Source: a virus. From it: a stretch of DNA of 64,000 nt. This document shows, one piece after another, positions 39,862 through 49,071 of this stretch. The position numbers and the translations under genes are program-made. The notes beneath the pieces are model-generated. The model did not search any database, had not been told where the DNA came from, and was given only the letters and a program-made list of their open reading frames with translations. The first letter of the stretch is position 1. Every line of letters begins with the position of its first letter. The stretch is taken from positions 1-64,000 of IMG/VR virus record IMGVR_UViG_3300032562_000014, one strand, 5' to 3'.

Positions 39862-42687
39862 ATGGGCCTTCCAATATCTTCACCTGATATTACCAACTTA
39901 GACTTCCTCATCACCTATGACTTGTCCGGCGCTACGCCTGCTATCACGCTGACTAACAACAGCACGGTGGTGCATCCGTTATTGCTGTCATGGTGGTATG
40001 TGATTACTACGCCAAGTGGTATGATCATTCACCAGGGTAGCTCAACAACACCCGATGTGAATAATGTTGCGTGGACTACGTTGTCTATTACCCCAAACTC
40101 ATGGCCTACACCTTTTGGTAGCGGCATATGTGCCCAGGTGGAGTTTTCCTGCGCTGCGCCCTATGTATGTACGCTGTATGTAAAAGACAGCACAAATACT
40201 ACCTATCAACTGGCAAAACAGGTGGTGATATGCCGCCCGGCTGGTAATACAGTCAATGGATGCGGTAACTTTGGTGTGGCTAACCTCAGCGTGGCAGTAC
40301 AATGCTCCAATGCGCGCCTCTTGTGCAGCGACTCTACCAACTATTCTTACGGCGGTAATATCCAGCCAACAGGCACACCAGTAAACACATGGACGCTGGT
40401 ATATCCGCAGTCACCTGCCGGCGGCCTACAGCCCGCAAACGGTACAGCAAGTAACTCGGCCTACGTTTGGTTCCCATTGGCTTATAGCGCCACAGGATTT
40501 AACCTGTACCTGAACAACTATGCTACCTACAACATGGGTAACGGGCAAACTATCATCCTACAGTACAAAGCACAGTCTACTTTCAATGTATACTGTAATG
40601 TGGATGTATGCCAGTTATTGTGTGAAATGGCGAAATTTCAGGCTATGGCAACTGCTAAATGTGGCGACTTGATAGATCCCGATCTGAACAACAAAATGAC
40701 GATGTTGAATTGGATGATCTCGCAGGTAGCGCTGGGTATCATGCAGCCATCATGCAATATAGATGTACCGGGCCTGATACAGCAGATAGAAACCATGTTC
40801 GGATTTGAAAGCTGTGCGTGTGGCAGCTCTCTGGGTATCAACCAGACATCAGCAGCATCCGGCAATAGCGGCCTCACTACGACATCCAATGTGATCAACA
40901 TAGCTACTGGCCTTGCGCCGGCCACATGCCCCAATTCTTTCTTCCCGGCACAGATATACGATCCAACGGGCCTTATCATCATAGGCGTGGCCTCCAGCGC
41001 GGACGACATGGTATCTATACTCAATGCTAATGCGGCATGGCAGGCATATGGTACAGCCTTGAATACAGGTAACTGTACGGTAGAATGGATAACAACAGTC
41101 CTCGGCGAGACAGTACCGGTGATCAAAGTGGCCATCAACGGCACCACAACCACTTGTACTAATGGCACACAAAGCTACCTCGCGAAGATGGTAGACCTTT
41201 GCGCATCGAGCACTACAATAACGGCATCCAGCTATCCGCTCAACCTATACGTTGATTTCGGCCTCGGCGCGGGACCGGTATTTGCAGGTAATGTGGCTAC
41301 CCAGGCTGCGGCAGTTATCGCGCTCAATGCAGTAGCTAGCAAGCCGGTCAGTGTGACCTTCTCGGCGGGCGGTACGGTAGCGACATTCAATGTAGCCAAT
41401 AGCAACTGTACAGCATACTCGGCAACCATAAATATCACTTGCGATGCCGGTTCGGCAAACTTCCTGTTATATGGCGGCTCAAGTGTTTTATCCATAAATT
41501 CAGATGCGCCTATATTTGCGGGCGAGTCGGGTTATGGATTACGCACGGACTTGAAAATAGGTGCAATACCCGGCGAGTCGGCGGCGACAGCATTGTGGCA
41601 CACTATACTAATCGGCACTACGCTGATTAACGCAGAAGGTAACACCGGCAAGGTAAACTTCTGGGATGTATCCACGCCTTTGCAGCCCAAACTGATAAGG
41701 ACCATACAGCTTACGGCTCCATCCGGTGCTTCGGGTAACTTCACCGGCAGCCCATTGAGTGCATCTTTGTCCACAGGCGCTACCGGGAATGTAGGTACTT
41801 CATGGTATTCTTTATACTTCCCATCGGAGTATAGTAATATGACACTATCTGCAGTCTATATATTTGAAGCCATCACCGGATCAGCCTGGCAGTTGAATAT
41901 GTTTGACTACAGCAGCACCAATGGCATAACAGCATCATTCTATGATCAGCGCCTGAAAGGTAAATGCCCCCGCATCATGCAGAAAGGGACGATATACTTT
42001 ACCCAGGATGGCGATTTGGAAACATCTTCCGGTATATCATCCGGCATTGCAGTGGGTAGTACGATTGCGTTATCACTCGGCACTTTCTCCAGCGGCGGCA
42101 TATCTACTATCGCCTCGGTGATTTCTGGCGGTACTGAGTATGTATGGACGGCATCTTTTGATGGAGTGAATACCATATGGTTTGGCGGCAATCTGGGTAC
42201 AATAGTGCAATTCTCTATATCCAGCAATTCTGTAACGAATACCTATCCTTTTGGTATGGGGTCAAACGGTAGCACTCATCGTACGCTAAGAAGGCGCGGC
42301 AATTCCATATTCTACCTGGGCAACCTGATAGTGACTAACCTGGGCAACTTCCTGATAGGCGTAGACATCCCTGCCATATCCATAAACGTAGCATCGCTGG
42401 CAACAACGCCTGTGGTAATACCGTTCCAGGGTTCGCCTACAGGTACGTATACGCTGGGCTTCTCGGGAATGCCTACGGCGCTGGGTAACTGCCTTTTGCT
42501 CATACCGTCAATAGGCGGCACAACAGAAACGACTGGCGGCCTTCCTGCGGCGATAGGTGTATACAACCTTTCCGGTACGCTATTGCAGCATATACCAATC
42601 ACGGCAGATGGTATACATACCCCAAGTGTGTATAACGTAGTGGCTATACCTAACATTTCAACATATACCCCAACCACCTTAGTATAA
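39862..42687 (+). CDS. Large beta-rich tail or adhesion-type protein
   Basis: 941 residues from the ATG at 39862. Mostly Ser/Thr/Gly/Asn-rich beta structure with scattered cysteines. A helical stretch near 260-320 (VDVCQLLCEMAKFQAMATAKCGDLIDPDLNN) may be an oligomerisation core, and the C-terminal third (from about 545) reads like a beta-propeller (repeated strands with TALWHTILIGTTLINAEGNTGKVNFWD, VWTASFDGVNTIWFGGNLGTIVQFS). No catalytic motif. Its position beside the connector genes suggests a tail appendage or adhesin. Confidence 0.55.
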   Translation: MGLPISSPDITNLDFLITYDLSGATPAITLTNNSTVVHPLLLSWWYVITTPSGMIIHQGSSTTPDVNNVAWTTLSITPNSWPTPFGSGICAQVEFSCAAPYVCTLYVKDSTNTTYQLAKQVVICRPAGNTVNGCGNFGVANLSVAVQCSNARLLCSDSTNYSYGGNIQPTGTPVNTWTLVYPQSPAGGLQPANGTASNSAYVWFPLAYSATGFNLYLNNYATYNMGNGQTIILQYKAQSTFNVYCNVDVCQLLCEMAKFQAMATAKCGDLIDPDLNNKMTMLNWMISQVALGIMQPSCNIDVPGLIQQIETMFGFESCACGSSLGINQTSAASGNSGLTTTSNVINIATGLAPATCPNSFFPAQIYDPTGLIIIGVASSADDMVSILNANAAWQAYGTALNTGNCTVEWITTVLGETVPVIKVAINGTTTTCTNGTQSYLAKMVDLCASSTTITASSYPLNLYVDFGLGAGPVFAGNVATQAAAVIALNAVASKPVSVTFSAGGTVATFNVANSNCTAYSATINITCDAGSANFLLYGGSSVLSINSDAPIFAGESGYGLRTDLKIGAIPGESAATALWHTILIGTTLINAEGNTGKVNFWDVSTPLQPKLIRTIQLTAPSGASGNFTGSPLSASLSTGATGNVGTSWYSLYFPSEYSNMTLSAVYIFEAITGSAWQLNMFDYSSTNGITASFYDQRLKGKCPRIMQKGTIYFTQDGDLETSSGISSGIAVGSTIALSLGTFSSGGISTIASVISGGTEYVWTASFDGVNTIWFGGNLGTIVQFSISSNSVTNTYPFGMGSNGSTHRTLRRRGNSIFYLGNLIVTNLGNFLIGVDIPAISINVASLATTPVVIPFQGSPTGTYTLGFSGMPTALGNCLLLIPSIGGTTETTGGLPAAIGVYNLSGTLLQHIPITADGIHTPSVYNVVAIPNISTYTPTTLV

Positions 42688-43466
42688 TGACAACCCTCGA
42701 TCTCTTCGATGTATGGCAGAGTTTGCTCACACTGGCGAATGTATCCCAGAATGGGCAAATTCCGCCCACGACCTTCGCCAACTGGATGAATGCGATCAAT
42801 GTAGAGTTGTTCCGGGATAAGTTCTCCGACTATGAATTGATGCAGCAGTGTTCCGATGAGGTGAAGCTGCCATTTTTGGTAACAGCGTCTATCGTTGTGA
42901 CATCTGCGGGTGGCGCTTCTTATGGTGTGGCTCCGTACCCTGCTAACTACGAGTATTTCAGCAGCGCAAAGGTATTGCGCCAGCGGGATGAAAAGGCGGC
43001 CAAGAACAACGAGCCGCTGCCCGATATTGACGGGGATGGACAGTGCCACAAGTATACCGATCCTGACTACGCGGCGCTGGCCATAAAGTATGCCGGCGAC
43101 CACCTGATCACGAAGACCGTTAACCTGGTAGACAACCAGCGCTGGGAAGACTGCCTCGACCATGATACAAAGGGCCCGACATACGACAATCCGAAGATGA
43201 CGCAGTTCTCGGGTGGATTCAAGATAGCCCCGGCAGGTGTGCAGTTACTTCTTATAGATTATCTGAAAACACCACAGCCATGCGTATTTGCCTATACTAT
43301 CAGCAGTGATGATATACTCATTTACAATGCCGGCGGCAGCACTCAGTTACAGTGGAGCAACATAATGAAGGAAGAGTTTTTGTCGCGCCTGTTGAAGAAA
43401 TACGCGATACTCATAGGGGATGAGAATATGTTCCAGATGGGCGAAAATGAAAGAAAAACCGCATAA
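42687..43466 (+). CDS. Head-tail connector/ring-like protein
   Basis: 259 residues, starting in a TAATG overlap with the upstream gene. An N-terminal helix (LFDVWQSLLTLANVSQNGQIPPTTFANWMNAINVELF) is a pattern seen in connector proteins of Bacteroidota podoviruses. Middle beta strands and a C-terminal helix (EEFLSRLLKKYAILIGDENMF) follow. The three genes 42687-45504 are closely packed, as for T7-like tail tube and adaptor proteins. Assignment from layout and pattern. Confidence 0.5.
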   Translation: MTTLDLFDVWQSLLTLANVSQNGQIPPTTFANWMNAINVELFRDKFSDYELMQQCSDEVKLPFLVTASIVVTSAGGASYGVAPYPANYEYFSSAKVLRQRDEKAAKNNEPLPDIDGDGQCHKYTDPDYAALAIKYAGDHLITKTVNLVDNQRWEDCLDHDTKGPTYDNPKMTQFSGGFKIAPAGVQLLLIDYLKTPQPCVFAYTISSDDILIYNAGGSTQLQWSNIMKEEFLSRLLKKYAILIGDENMFQMGENERKTA

Positions 43467-43478
43467 AAAATACTATAG

Positions 43479-44171
43479 ATGGCCGTATCGCTGAAAACAC
43501 TCGCCGCAAGGGCAAAGGATCTTTACTTCCAGGACTACGCGCCAAGGGATGCGTTCTTTGATGTAGGGGACTTTATGTTCCATGCTGCCGCCTATTACAG
43601 TGATGTCCTGAACAAGATGTATCAGATCATGCGCAAGGATGGTATTGCGGAGATGGGTTTTTCAAATACCCCCATATCCGCTGCATGGCTCATGGAAGAG
43701 GTTTTGCCGGTAACACCATGCGCTACGTCCAACTTTTTCTTTGCGCAGCCATCGTCCAATATTTTCTCCTTTGACTTTGATGCGGCTGCCAATGCTATAA
43801 ATGGCGTAAGCACCACTGGTAAGTGCTGTGGTGGCAAAAAATTTGATGTCATAAAAATTCAAAATAATGAAATAAGATTTTTATCTTTATCCCCGGTAAC
43901 AAGCAATGTATACTATTGGCTGGCCCCAAATAACAGGATTGAATTTTCGGACAATGTGACAGAGGTGCGGGTATGGTATATCCCGGAGGTATTGGGCAAT
44001 AATGATAACAGCCTGCTGAGTGATAATATAGCGGCAGATGTGATCAAAAATACCTTACAGTTGATGTTCGGTGCGAAACAAGGTAATGTTATACAGGAGG
44101 CCAACGATGGCAACAAGAATTTGGTACTGCCACAGCAGGTCAATCCTAACCTCGGTAAACAAGGGAACTAA
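43479..44171 (+). CDS. Tail/neck structural protein
   Basis: 230 residues, soluble. The N-terminal helix (SLKTLAARAKDLYFQDYAPRDAF) is followed by a beta-rich centre (residues 95-165) and a C-terminal helix with KNTLQLMFGAKQGNVIQEANDG. It ends in a 1-base overlap with the next ATG (TAATG). It belongs to the connector operon. No specific family recognised. Confidence 0.5.
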   Translation: MAVSLKTLAARAKDLYFQDYAPRDAFFDVGDFMFHAAAYYSDVLNKMYQIMRKDGIAEMGFSNTPISAAWLMEEVLPVTPCATSNFFFAQPSSNIFSFDFDAAANAINGVSTTGKCCGGKKFDVIKIQNNEIRFLSLSPVTSNVYYWLAPNNRIEFSDNVTEVRVWYIPEVLGNNDNSLLSDNIAADVIKNTLQLMFGAKQGNVIQEANDGNKNLVLPQQVNPNLGKQGN

Positions 44172-44428
44172 TGGACACACAACTCATTACCTACAAAGAA
44201 GCAATACTCCATGCGTTAGGAGATAAAAAATTACGCAGGGCTGCATGGAATGAATGCCGCTATATCAGGAAATTCTGCGAGGCAGATGCCGATATGCTGA
44301 GTCTTCAAAATGCAAGTGATGATTTTATAGTAGAGGACTGCAAAGAAAGGGTGTGTGATTGCAGCGTAGGCCCTTACCGGCCAACGAGTGAAGACAAGGA
44401 AGCGAATGACTGGATAATAATAGCATAA
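44171..44428 (+). CDS. Small Tad2/DUF2829-like protein
   Basis: 85 residues. YKEAILHALGDKKLRRAAWN (residues 8-27) matches the N-terminal signature of DUF2829 (E-A-L...GKKVRRAGWN), and the C-terminal YRPTSEDKEANDWIII matches its D-L-x-A-x-D-W-x-V-x ending. The middle is replaced by a Cys-rich stretch (residues 31-66). Tad2 proteins sequester Thoeris cyclic ADP-ribose signals. Here the gene is inside a structural operon, with TAATG overlaps at both ends, so a structural role is also possible. Similarity is by eye. Confidence 0.45.
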   Translation: MDTQLITYKEAILHALGDKKLRRAAWNECRYIRKFCEADADMLSLQNASDDFIVEDCKERVCDCSVGPYRPTSEDKEANDWIIIA

Positions 44429-45504
44429 TGAGCGATCAGAATTTAAGGCAATTTGGTGAAGCTGTGATACCGCTGGGAAAGGCGGTGCGGAGCTTTTCTT
44501 TGGAACAAGGCAACCTAAAGGAAGTCATGTTCCTTAAAAACCTGCAACATGCTATATGGGTATATAAAGACATATTCCGCACTACCATGTGGGCAATAAA
44601 GACAGTCGCCGTAGAATGCCTTGATCATCACACACTACGCCTCCCCCGTGACTGCGAACGGCTGGTGAATATATCAGTAGTGGACCATCGCGGCAAGCAA
44701 CACCCGCTGACCTGCGACCCTGACCTCAATACGGCAAAGTTCAACTGCAACCATAAGTGTTCCTGCAAAAAATGCAACGGTCAAAATACGCTGTGCGCCA
44801 TGCTTGATGATGTGACCACTACCTACACACCTGTAGTGATACAAGGCGTTACCTACCAGCAGACAACATCTATACGCGCCGATAGCGCCGGCAACATACA
44901 GCAGTGGACAAACACACCTGTATTGCAAGCAGGGACAACATCCGTACAGTACATACAGGAAACAACGACCATCTGCAATGTAGAGGTAGATGATAAAGGC
45001 TGTATCATGGCTACGGCCCCTAATATGGAGGCGCTCATGGGTTATTTCGGACTGGGCCTGTATGACCCTGGATGCGAAAGCTACGGCTGGCTGGACAACT
45101 CGGCATATCGTGAATTGATACCTGCTAATTACAACTTCTGGGGTTATTATAACCGCAACGCTGCCGACCCGGACATCATACATATCTTCCGCAACGACTA
45201 CAAGCCACATCATCATCAGGAAGGTGGTTTTTGGGAGAAAGAAGAACGTATAGGCACAGTGCTGGTAACCTATCAAACCAACGGAGAAACGCCGGGAGAG
45301 GAAGTGCTGGTACCGGAATATGCGTATGACTGCCTTATATCAGGTATCATATACAGGCAACACAAACTTAACCCTCGCGATGGCGACAGGGGCAATGAAT
45401 TTTACCGGATGTACCGGGCTGAAAAGATGGCCATGATGCGCCACCAAAACCCGGTGAGGATGGACGACTTAGAAAAATTACAAACACGCCTGAGAAGGTG
45501 GTAA
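44428..45504 (+). CDS. Tail tube/gp11-like structural protein
   Basis: 358 residues. Residues 65-100 (CLDHHTLRLPRDCERLVNISVVDHRGKQHPLTCDPDLNTAKF) follow the pattern of podovirus tail-tube A and related ring proteins (LPxDYxRLxxLxVVDxxGxxxPL). A cysteine cluster CNHKCSCKKCNG at about 109-120 could bind a metal. The C-terminal part (300-358) is helical (FYRMYRAEKMAMMRHQNPVRMDDL). It starts in a TAATG overlap. The role is inferred. Confidence 0.5.
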   Translation: MSDQNLRQFGEAVIPLGKAVRSFSLEQGNLKEVMFLKNLQHAIWVYKDIFRTTMWAIKTVAVECLDHHTLRLPRDCERLVNISVVDHRGKQHPLTCDPDLNTAKFNCNHKCSCKKCNGQNTLCAMLDDVTTTYTPVVIQGVTYQQTTSIRADSAGNIQQWTNTPVLQAGTTSVQYIQETTTICNVEVDDKGCIMATAPNMEALMGYFGLGLYDPGCESYGWLDNSAYRELIPANYNFWGYYNRNAADPDIIHIFRNDYKPHHHQEGGFWEKEERIGTVLVTYQTNGETPGEEVLVPEYAYDCLISGIIYRQHKLNPRDGDRGNEFYRMYRAEKMAMMRHQNPVRMDDLEKLQTRLRRW

Positions 45505-45516
45505 AACATACAGACC

Positions 45517-45780
45517 ATGTACGAAATGTATTCAGTAAGATCAGCAGCAAGGGGCAGTTTGGAAGGCAAGCTGGAATCTGACCATACGGAGAAGGTGAAC
45601 AACTTCATTAAGTTTGGCCGTGCACTCACCAATGACGGCATAGGTAAACTTGCTCAACCCGCAGAGCCATTAGACCGTAGCGGCTGGAAGATACACCAAA
45701 GCACCACATCAACAGTGCAGGATATGTTGGTATCACTCACCACCTGGTTATTCTGCCATTCAGAAGATACAAGCGCATGA
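45517..45780 (+). CDS. Small hypothetical protein in the tail operon
   Basis: 87 residues (MYEMYSVRSAARGSLEGKLE...), mixed helical, soluble, no recognised motif. It lies 12 bp behind the gp11-like gene and overlaps the GNAT-like gene by 4 bp (ATGA). Tight packing supports translation. Confidence 0.5.
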   Translation: MYEMYSVRSAARGSLEGKLESDHTEKVNNFIKFGRALTNDGIGKLAQPAEPLDRSGWKIHQSTTSTVQDMLVSLTTWLFCHSEDTSA

Positions 45781-46295
45781 TAGAACTAAAGCTCATACCG
45801 GTAACCATAGAGGAACTGCGCCCGCTGATCCACTTCTCCCTACAGGGGGATACGGACGTTATTGACAAATACCAGCGCTTCAACTATCCATTTGAAGAGT
45901 GCGTGGACTATGTGTACAATGAGATAGCTCGGTTCATCAACGACCCTGTATTCGCCGGTGACATGCAGCCATACCGTATCATGCTACAGAGTGGCGATGA
46001 AATGGACGATATAGGCTACTGCGTTACCGTAACCAACGGAGAAGCGCCCAACGAACTATACTCCTATGCTATTAACATAGCCTTCCGCAAGAAGGTATTT
46101 CTCGTGGAGTGGCTGCGTAAAGTAGAAGAAATCATCGGCGCGGCCTACTTCACTGCACTGTGGAATAAAAACAGCAGGGCTATACAATTCTTCAACCGTA
46201 ACGGGTTTGAGGAAGTGCCCACAAAAGATGGTACATTTGTCTTGCTGATAAAAAATAAAGATCTGTTACTCAAAAGAAATATCCCATGCCAGTAG
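45777..46295 (+). CDS. GNAT-like protein of the ejection cluster
   Basis: 172 residues. The C-terminal half has a GNAT-type ending: helix VEWLRKVEEIIGAAYFTALW, then NKNSRAIQFFNRNGFEEV and a closing strand FVLLIKNKD. The usual acetyl-CoA P-loop (Q/R-x-x-G-x-G/A) is not clearly present, so it may be a non-catalytic GNAT fold. Its position before three to four internal-virion-type genes corresponds to gene 13 in T7-like order. Function inferred. Confidence 0.5.
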   Translation: MIELKLIPVTIEELRPLIHFSLQGDTDVIDKYQRFNYPFEECVDYVYNEIARFINDPVFAGDMQPYRIMLQSGDEMDDIGYCVTVTNGEAPNELYSYAINIAFRKKVFLVEWLRKVEEIIGAAYFTALWNKNSRAIQFFNRNGFEEVPTKDGTFVLLIKNKDLLLKRNIPCQ

Positions 46296-47017
46296 ATGCA
46301 GTATTCGCCGCGGTTGCCATAGCAACAGCAGTATATGGCGCAGTAAAAGAGAACAAAGCGGACAAAGCGGCAGCAGCGAACGTGCGCCCTACCTATACTA
46401 CTCCACAGACAGAGTATGACAACCAGCGCATAGCAGAATCGCAGGCAGGGCAAGGTATGAGCGCCGCATCCAAACAGGACTACCTGAATAATGCCGGGCA
46501 GGGACTTGCAGCCACCAATGATGCGATACTGCGTGGCGGAGGCGATGCGAACAGCCTTGCAGCCACCTACGATAAATACAACCAAGGTATTTCCAACCTA
46601 TCCATATATGATGATCAGGCGCGACAAGGACACCTTAATAACCTGATAGCGCAGAACCAGAGAATGTCGGCAGGTACAGACAAAAACTGGCAACTAAATC
46701 AGTATGCGCCGTGGGCAGACCGCGCTAAGTTATATGCAACGCAACAGCAGGAGGGGCAACAACTTATCGGACAGGGCATAGGGATGCTGGGGAAAGCGGC
46801 AACCGGTGCGGCAGGTGGTATCGGTGGCGGCGGGGATGATACATCTTCGGGTAGCGCAGCTCCGCAGGCTGGAGTAGCCCCATCTTCTAACATGGGATCT
46901 TACTACGGCACACCAGACTACCAGCCACAAGCGCCATACTATTCTCCTAATACGCCATCATCAGGTGATGGTAGTGGCACTTATGGGTGGAATGGGTATA
47001 TGCCGTATCAACAATAA
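46286..47017 (+). CDS. Internal virion protein B-like (T7 gp14-type)
   Basis: 243 residues. N-terminal hydrophobic Ala-rich helix (residues 1-20, DAVFAAVAIATAVYGAVKE), a polar middle (25-150) and a Gly/Ser/Tyr-rich low-complexity tail (165-243). Phage ejection proteins of the T7 gp14 kind have this plan: a membrane-seeking helix, helices and a disordered C-terminus. It overlaps the GNAT-like gene by 10 bp. It could form the outer-membrane part of an ejection channel. Confidence 0.55.
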   Translation: MPVDAVFAAVAIATAVYGAVKENKADKAAAANVRPTYTTPQTEYDNQRIAESQAGQGMSAASKQDYLNNAGQGLAATNDAILRGGGDANSLAATYDKYNQGISNLSIYDDQARQGHLNNLIAQNQRMSAGTDKNWQLNQYAPWADRAKLYATQQQEGQQLIGQGIGMLGKAATGAAGGIGGGGDDTSSGSAAPQAGVAPSSNMGSYYGTPDYQPQAPYYSPNTPSSGDGSGTYGWNGYMPYQQ

Positions 47018-47029
47018 TCTGTAAGTTTG
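46999..47029 (+). promoter_or_regulatory. Candidate promoter of the large ejection-protein genes
   Basis: TATG (46999-47002, one mismatch from TTTG), 19 bases, TAAGTTTG (47022-47029, full TAnnTTTG match). Expected start about 10 bases before the ATG at 47046. It overlaps the end of the upstream gene. Confidence 0.45.
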
Positions 47030-47045
47030 CTTCATAATACCAGTC

Positions 47046-48917
47046 ATGCAAGATACCCCAATCACCTCAGCATCGGACATACTCAGTTACCACGGAGATG
47101 CAGGACTTGCATCAGGTAGCGGCGCAGGTACATTACCTGTAATGCCGGATTATCAGCCTATGCTGTCAACTGTAGATAAGCTACAGGACGAGCAAGTTCA
47201 GAAAAGGAGAGAGGCGCGCTTACAGGCACAGAAAGACCTGCAGGACAGGGCGCAATTCATATCTCAGCTTACCAATAATGGTGGCAGTATCTTCAACATG
47301 AAGGGCAAGGATGGTTCCAATCAAAGCTATTCCATGCTCCCCGATGATCAGGAGGCACTTAACCAAAGCACACTCAGCAGGATACAGGCCGTAAATGCCA
47401 ACCCGGCAGGATACGCATTTGACCCGGCGATAGCTAAAATGACCATGGATCATAACAGGCTCATGGCCAATGCGCAGATGAGGGCCAGCTACGAAACACA
47501 GGCAAGGACAGCGGCGGCCAATACCATGGACCCGGAAGAGAAGGCAGGCTACCTGCAGAGCATAGACGACAATATCAACAAATACAAAGTAGGAGATTTT
47601 CACCAGATACAGCCCTATGTGCCGCCAATAAAGTACAGCGATGCTGACAGGTTGGACCTTGATGCGGTAAAAGACCCGAAGAACCTGGAAACAAAGCTCG
47701 ATGATGGCCACTTTGAAACGAAGATACCAAATGAAGGAGTAGTGGGCAATACCCTCAATCTTGTTCCCGGAGATAAAGCCTATCTCCCCAACATGGATAT
47801 GGCTGCTAAATTCCTGCGAAGCCCGCTTGCCCACAGTCAACCAGACCTGCTAAGGATGAAACAAGCGCAGGACACTTATAACGCCCTCAATCAATACCAG
47901 CCGGGCGACCCTAAGTATCGCGATGTAGTTGTCGTAGATCCAAATACGGGACAGGCCACGCTGAACATTACTGGCGATCCAAAAGTGGATGGCTTGAAGG
48001 TGGCAGATATGCTGAACATCGAAAAGTATGCACAGCCAAGGAAGGTAGCCAAGAAGTTTGAGGAAATTGAAAAACTGAAACAGGATGCCATAAAAAATCA
48101 GCGCGATCAGAATAAAGATGCAGAAGATAAAAGGGAGTTTGATATAAGTGAAGCGGATAAAAGAAATCCACCACCAAAGCCCCCTACTAAAGAAGAGTTG
48201 GTGGAAAACATGGATAAAAAAGCTGCTCAAAATGCTTATGACAAAGTGAAGAGTATCTTTAGCAGAGGTGTGAAAGAAGGGGTAAATTCGGATATACCTG
48301 ATGAAGTAAATGCAGGTGTAAGGTTCCCTGCATGGTGGAAGAATAATGGGTTAGATCCCAAAGAATACAACATACTACCTTACGATAATAAAGGCGCTGA
48401 AACACTTATAGGTAAAGAGGCTGATATTGAAGGGACAAAGGACGCAAATGGAAATACCTCTAAAACGCCAACTGGACAATCTGTAGTGCCATACAAGACG
48501 TACATGGTGCAAAATAAAAAAACAAAGCAAAAAGAACTTGTTTATGTCGATGCGCCTGTAGCGGATAAGAATAATGGGGAAAAAGATGAATTGGGTAGTG
48601 TAATTGCGCGCGTTAATGAAAAAGATGCCGTTGTTAATGAATTAAAGCACAATGCAGCCTATAAGCCTGAAATATATAACAGACAATCTACGTGGGCTGA
48701 ACTTTATGGCAATAACGGAGGTAAGTACCCGGATGCGGCGCCAGTGGCAAGTACACCCGCACCAACCACAACTGTAGCCCCTGAGAAAGCACCATCAATA
48801 CCTGCTGGATATACTGAGAAAACGAGCAAATCAGGTACTGTATATTACAGAACTCCGCAAGGTCAAAATATGGTATGGTCACATGGAGAATGGGTAGAAA
48901 TACCCGGTAAAAAATAA
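47046..48917 (+). CDS. Ejection-type virion protein (T7 gp15-like position)
   Basis: 623 residues, predominantly helical and charged. Residues 35-80 form a coiled coil (DKLQDEQVQKRREARLQAQKDLQDRAQF), the centre is polar with DPAIAKMTMDHNRLMANAQMRASYE, residues 330-420 are a long Lys/Glu/Asp helix, and the C-terminus carries a small domain GYTEKTSKSGTVYYRTPQG followed by VWSHGEWVEI. No enzyme motif. Position between the gp14-like and the hydrolase-bearing giant protein fits an internal virion protein that enters the host with DNA. Confidence 0.55.
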   Translation: MQDTPITSASDILSYHGDAGLASGSGAGTLPVMPDYQPMLSTVDKLQDEQVQKRREARLQAQKDLQDRAQFISQLTNNGGSIFNMKGKDGSNQSYSMLPDDQEALNQSTLSRIQAVNANPAGYAFDPAIAKMTMDHNRLMANAQMRASYETQARTAAANTMDPEEKAGYLQSIDDNINKYKVGDFHQIQPYVPPIKYSDADRLDLDAVKDPKNLETKLDDGHFETKIPNEGVVGNTLNLVPGDKAYLPNMDMAAKFLRSPLAHSQPDLLRMKQAQDTYNALNQYQPGDPKYRDVVVVDPNTGQATLNITGDPKVDGLKVADMLNIEKYAQPRKVAKKFEEIEKLKQDAIKNQRDQNKDAEDKREFDISEADKRNPPPKPPTKEELVENMDKKAAQNAYDKVKSIFSRGVKEGVNSDIPDEVNAGVRFPAWWKNNGLDPKEYNILPYDNKGAETLIGKEADIEGTKDANGNTSKTPTGQSVVPYKTYMVQNKKTKQKELVYVDAPVADKNNGEKDELGSVIARVNEKDAVVNELKHNAAYKPEIYNRQSTWAELYGNNGGKYPDAAPVASTPAPTTTVAPEKAPSIPAGYTEKTSKSGTVYYRTPQGQNMVWSHGEWVEIPGKK

Positions 48918-48924
48918 TAACTTT

Positions 48925-49071
48925 ATGCACAAACAGCAACAATACATTCCGCAGGAATTAATTGATGATCTTTGGGATGACAATAATAAAGAACCTACAT
49001 TCATAAAAAGGATACTTAAAAAAGTAAAGGAATGCCTGATAAGAAAAAGGAAATATCCCTCCAAGACATAG
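48925..49071 (+). CDS. Small ORF overlapping the start of the 2316-residue gene
   Basis: 48 residues (MHKQQQYIPQELIDDLWDDNN...IRKRKYPSKT), acidic start and basic end. It starts 8 bases behind the upstream stop and runs 40 bases into the giant gene in another frame. It would fill the otherwise empty 114-base gap and could couple translation of the giant gene. Evidence is position only. Confidence 0.4.
   Translation: MHKQQQYIPQELIDDLWDDNNKEPTFIKRILKKVKECLIRKRKYPSKT

Noticed and set aside
45777-46295. An active acetyltransferase
   Set aside because: The ending resembles GNAT, but the acetyl-CoA P-loop pattern is not visible, so catalysis is not claimed.
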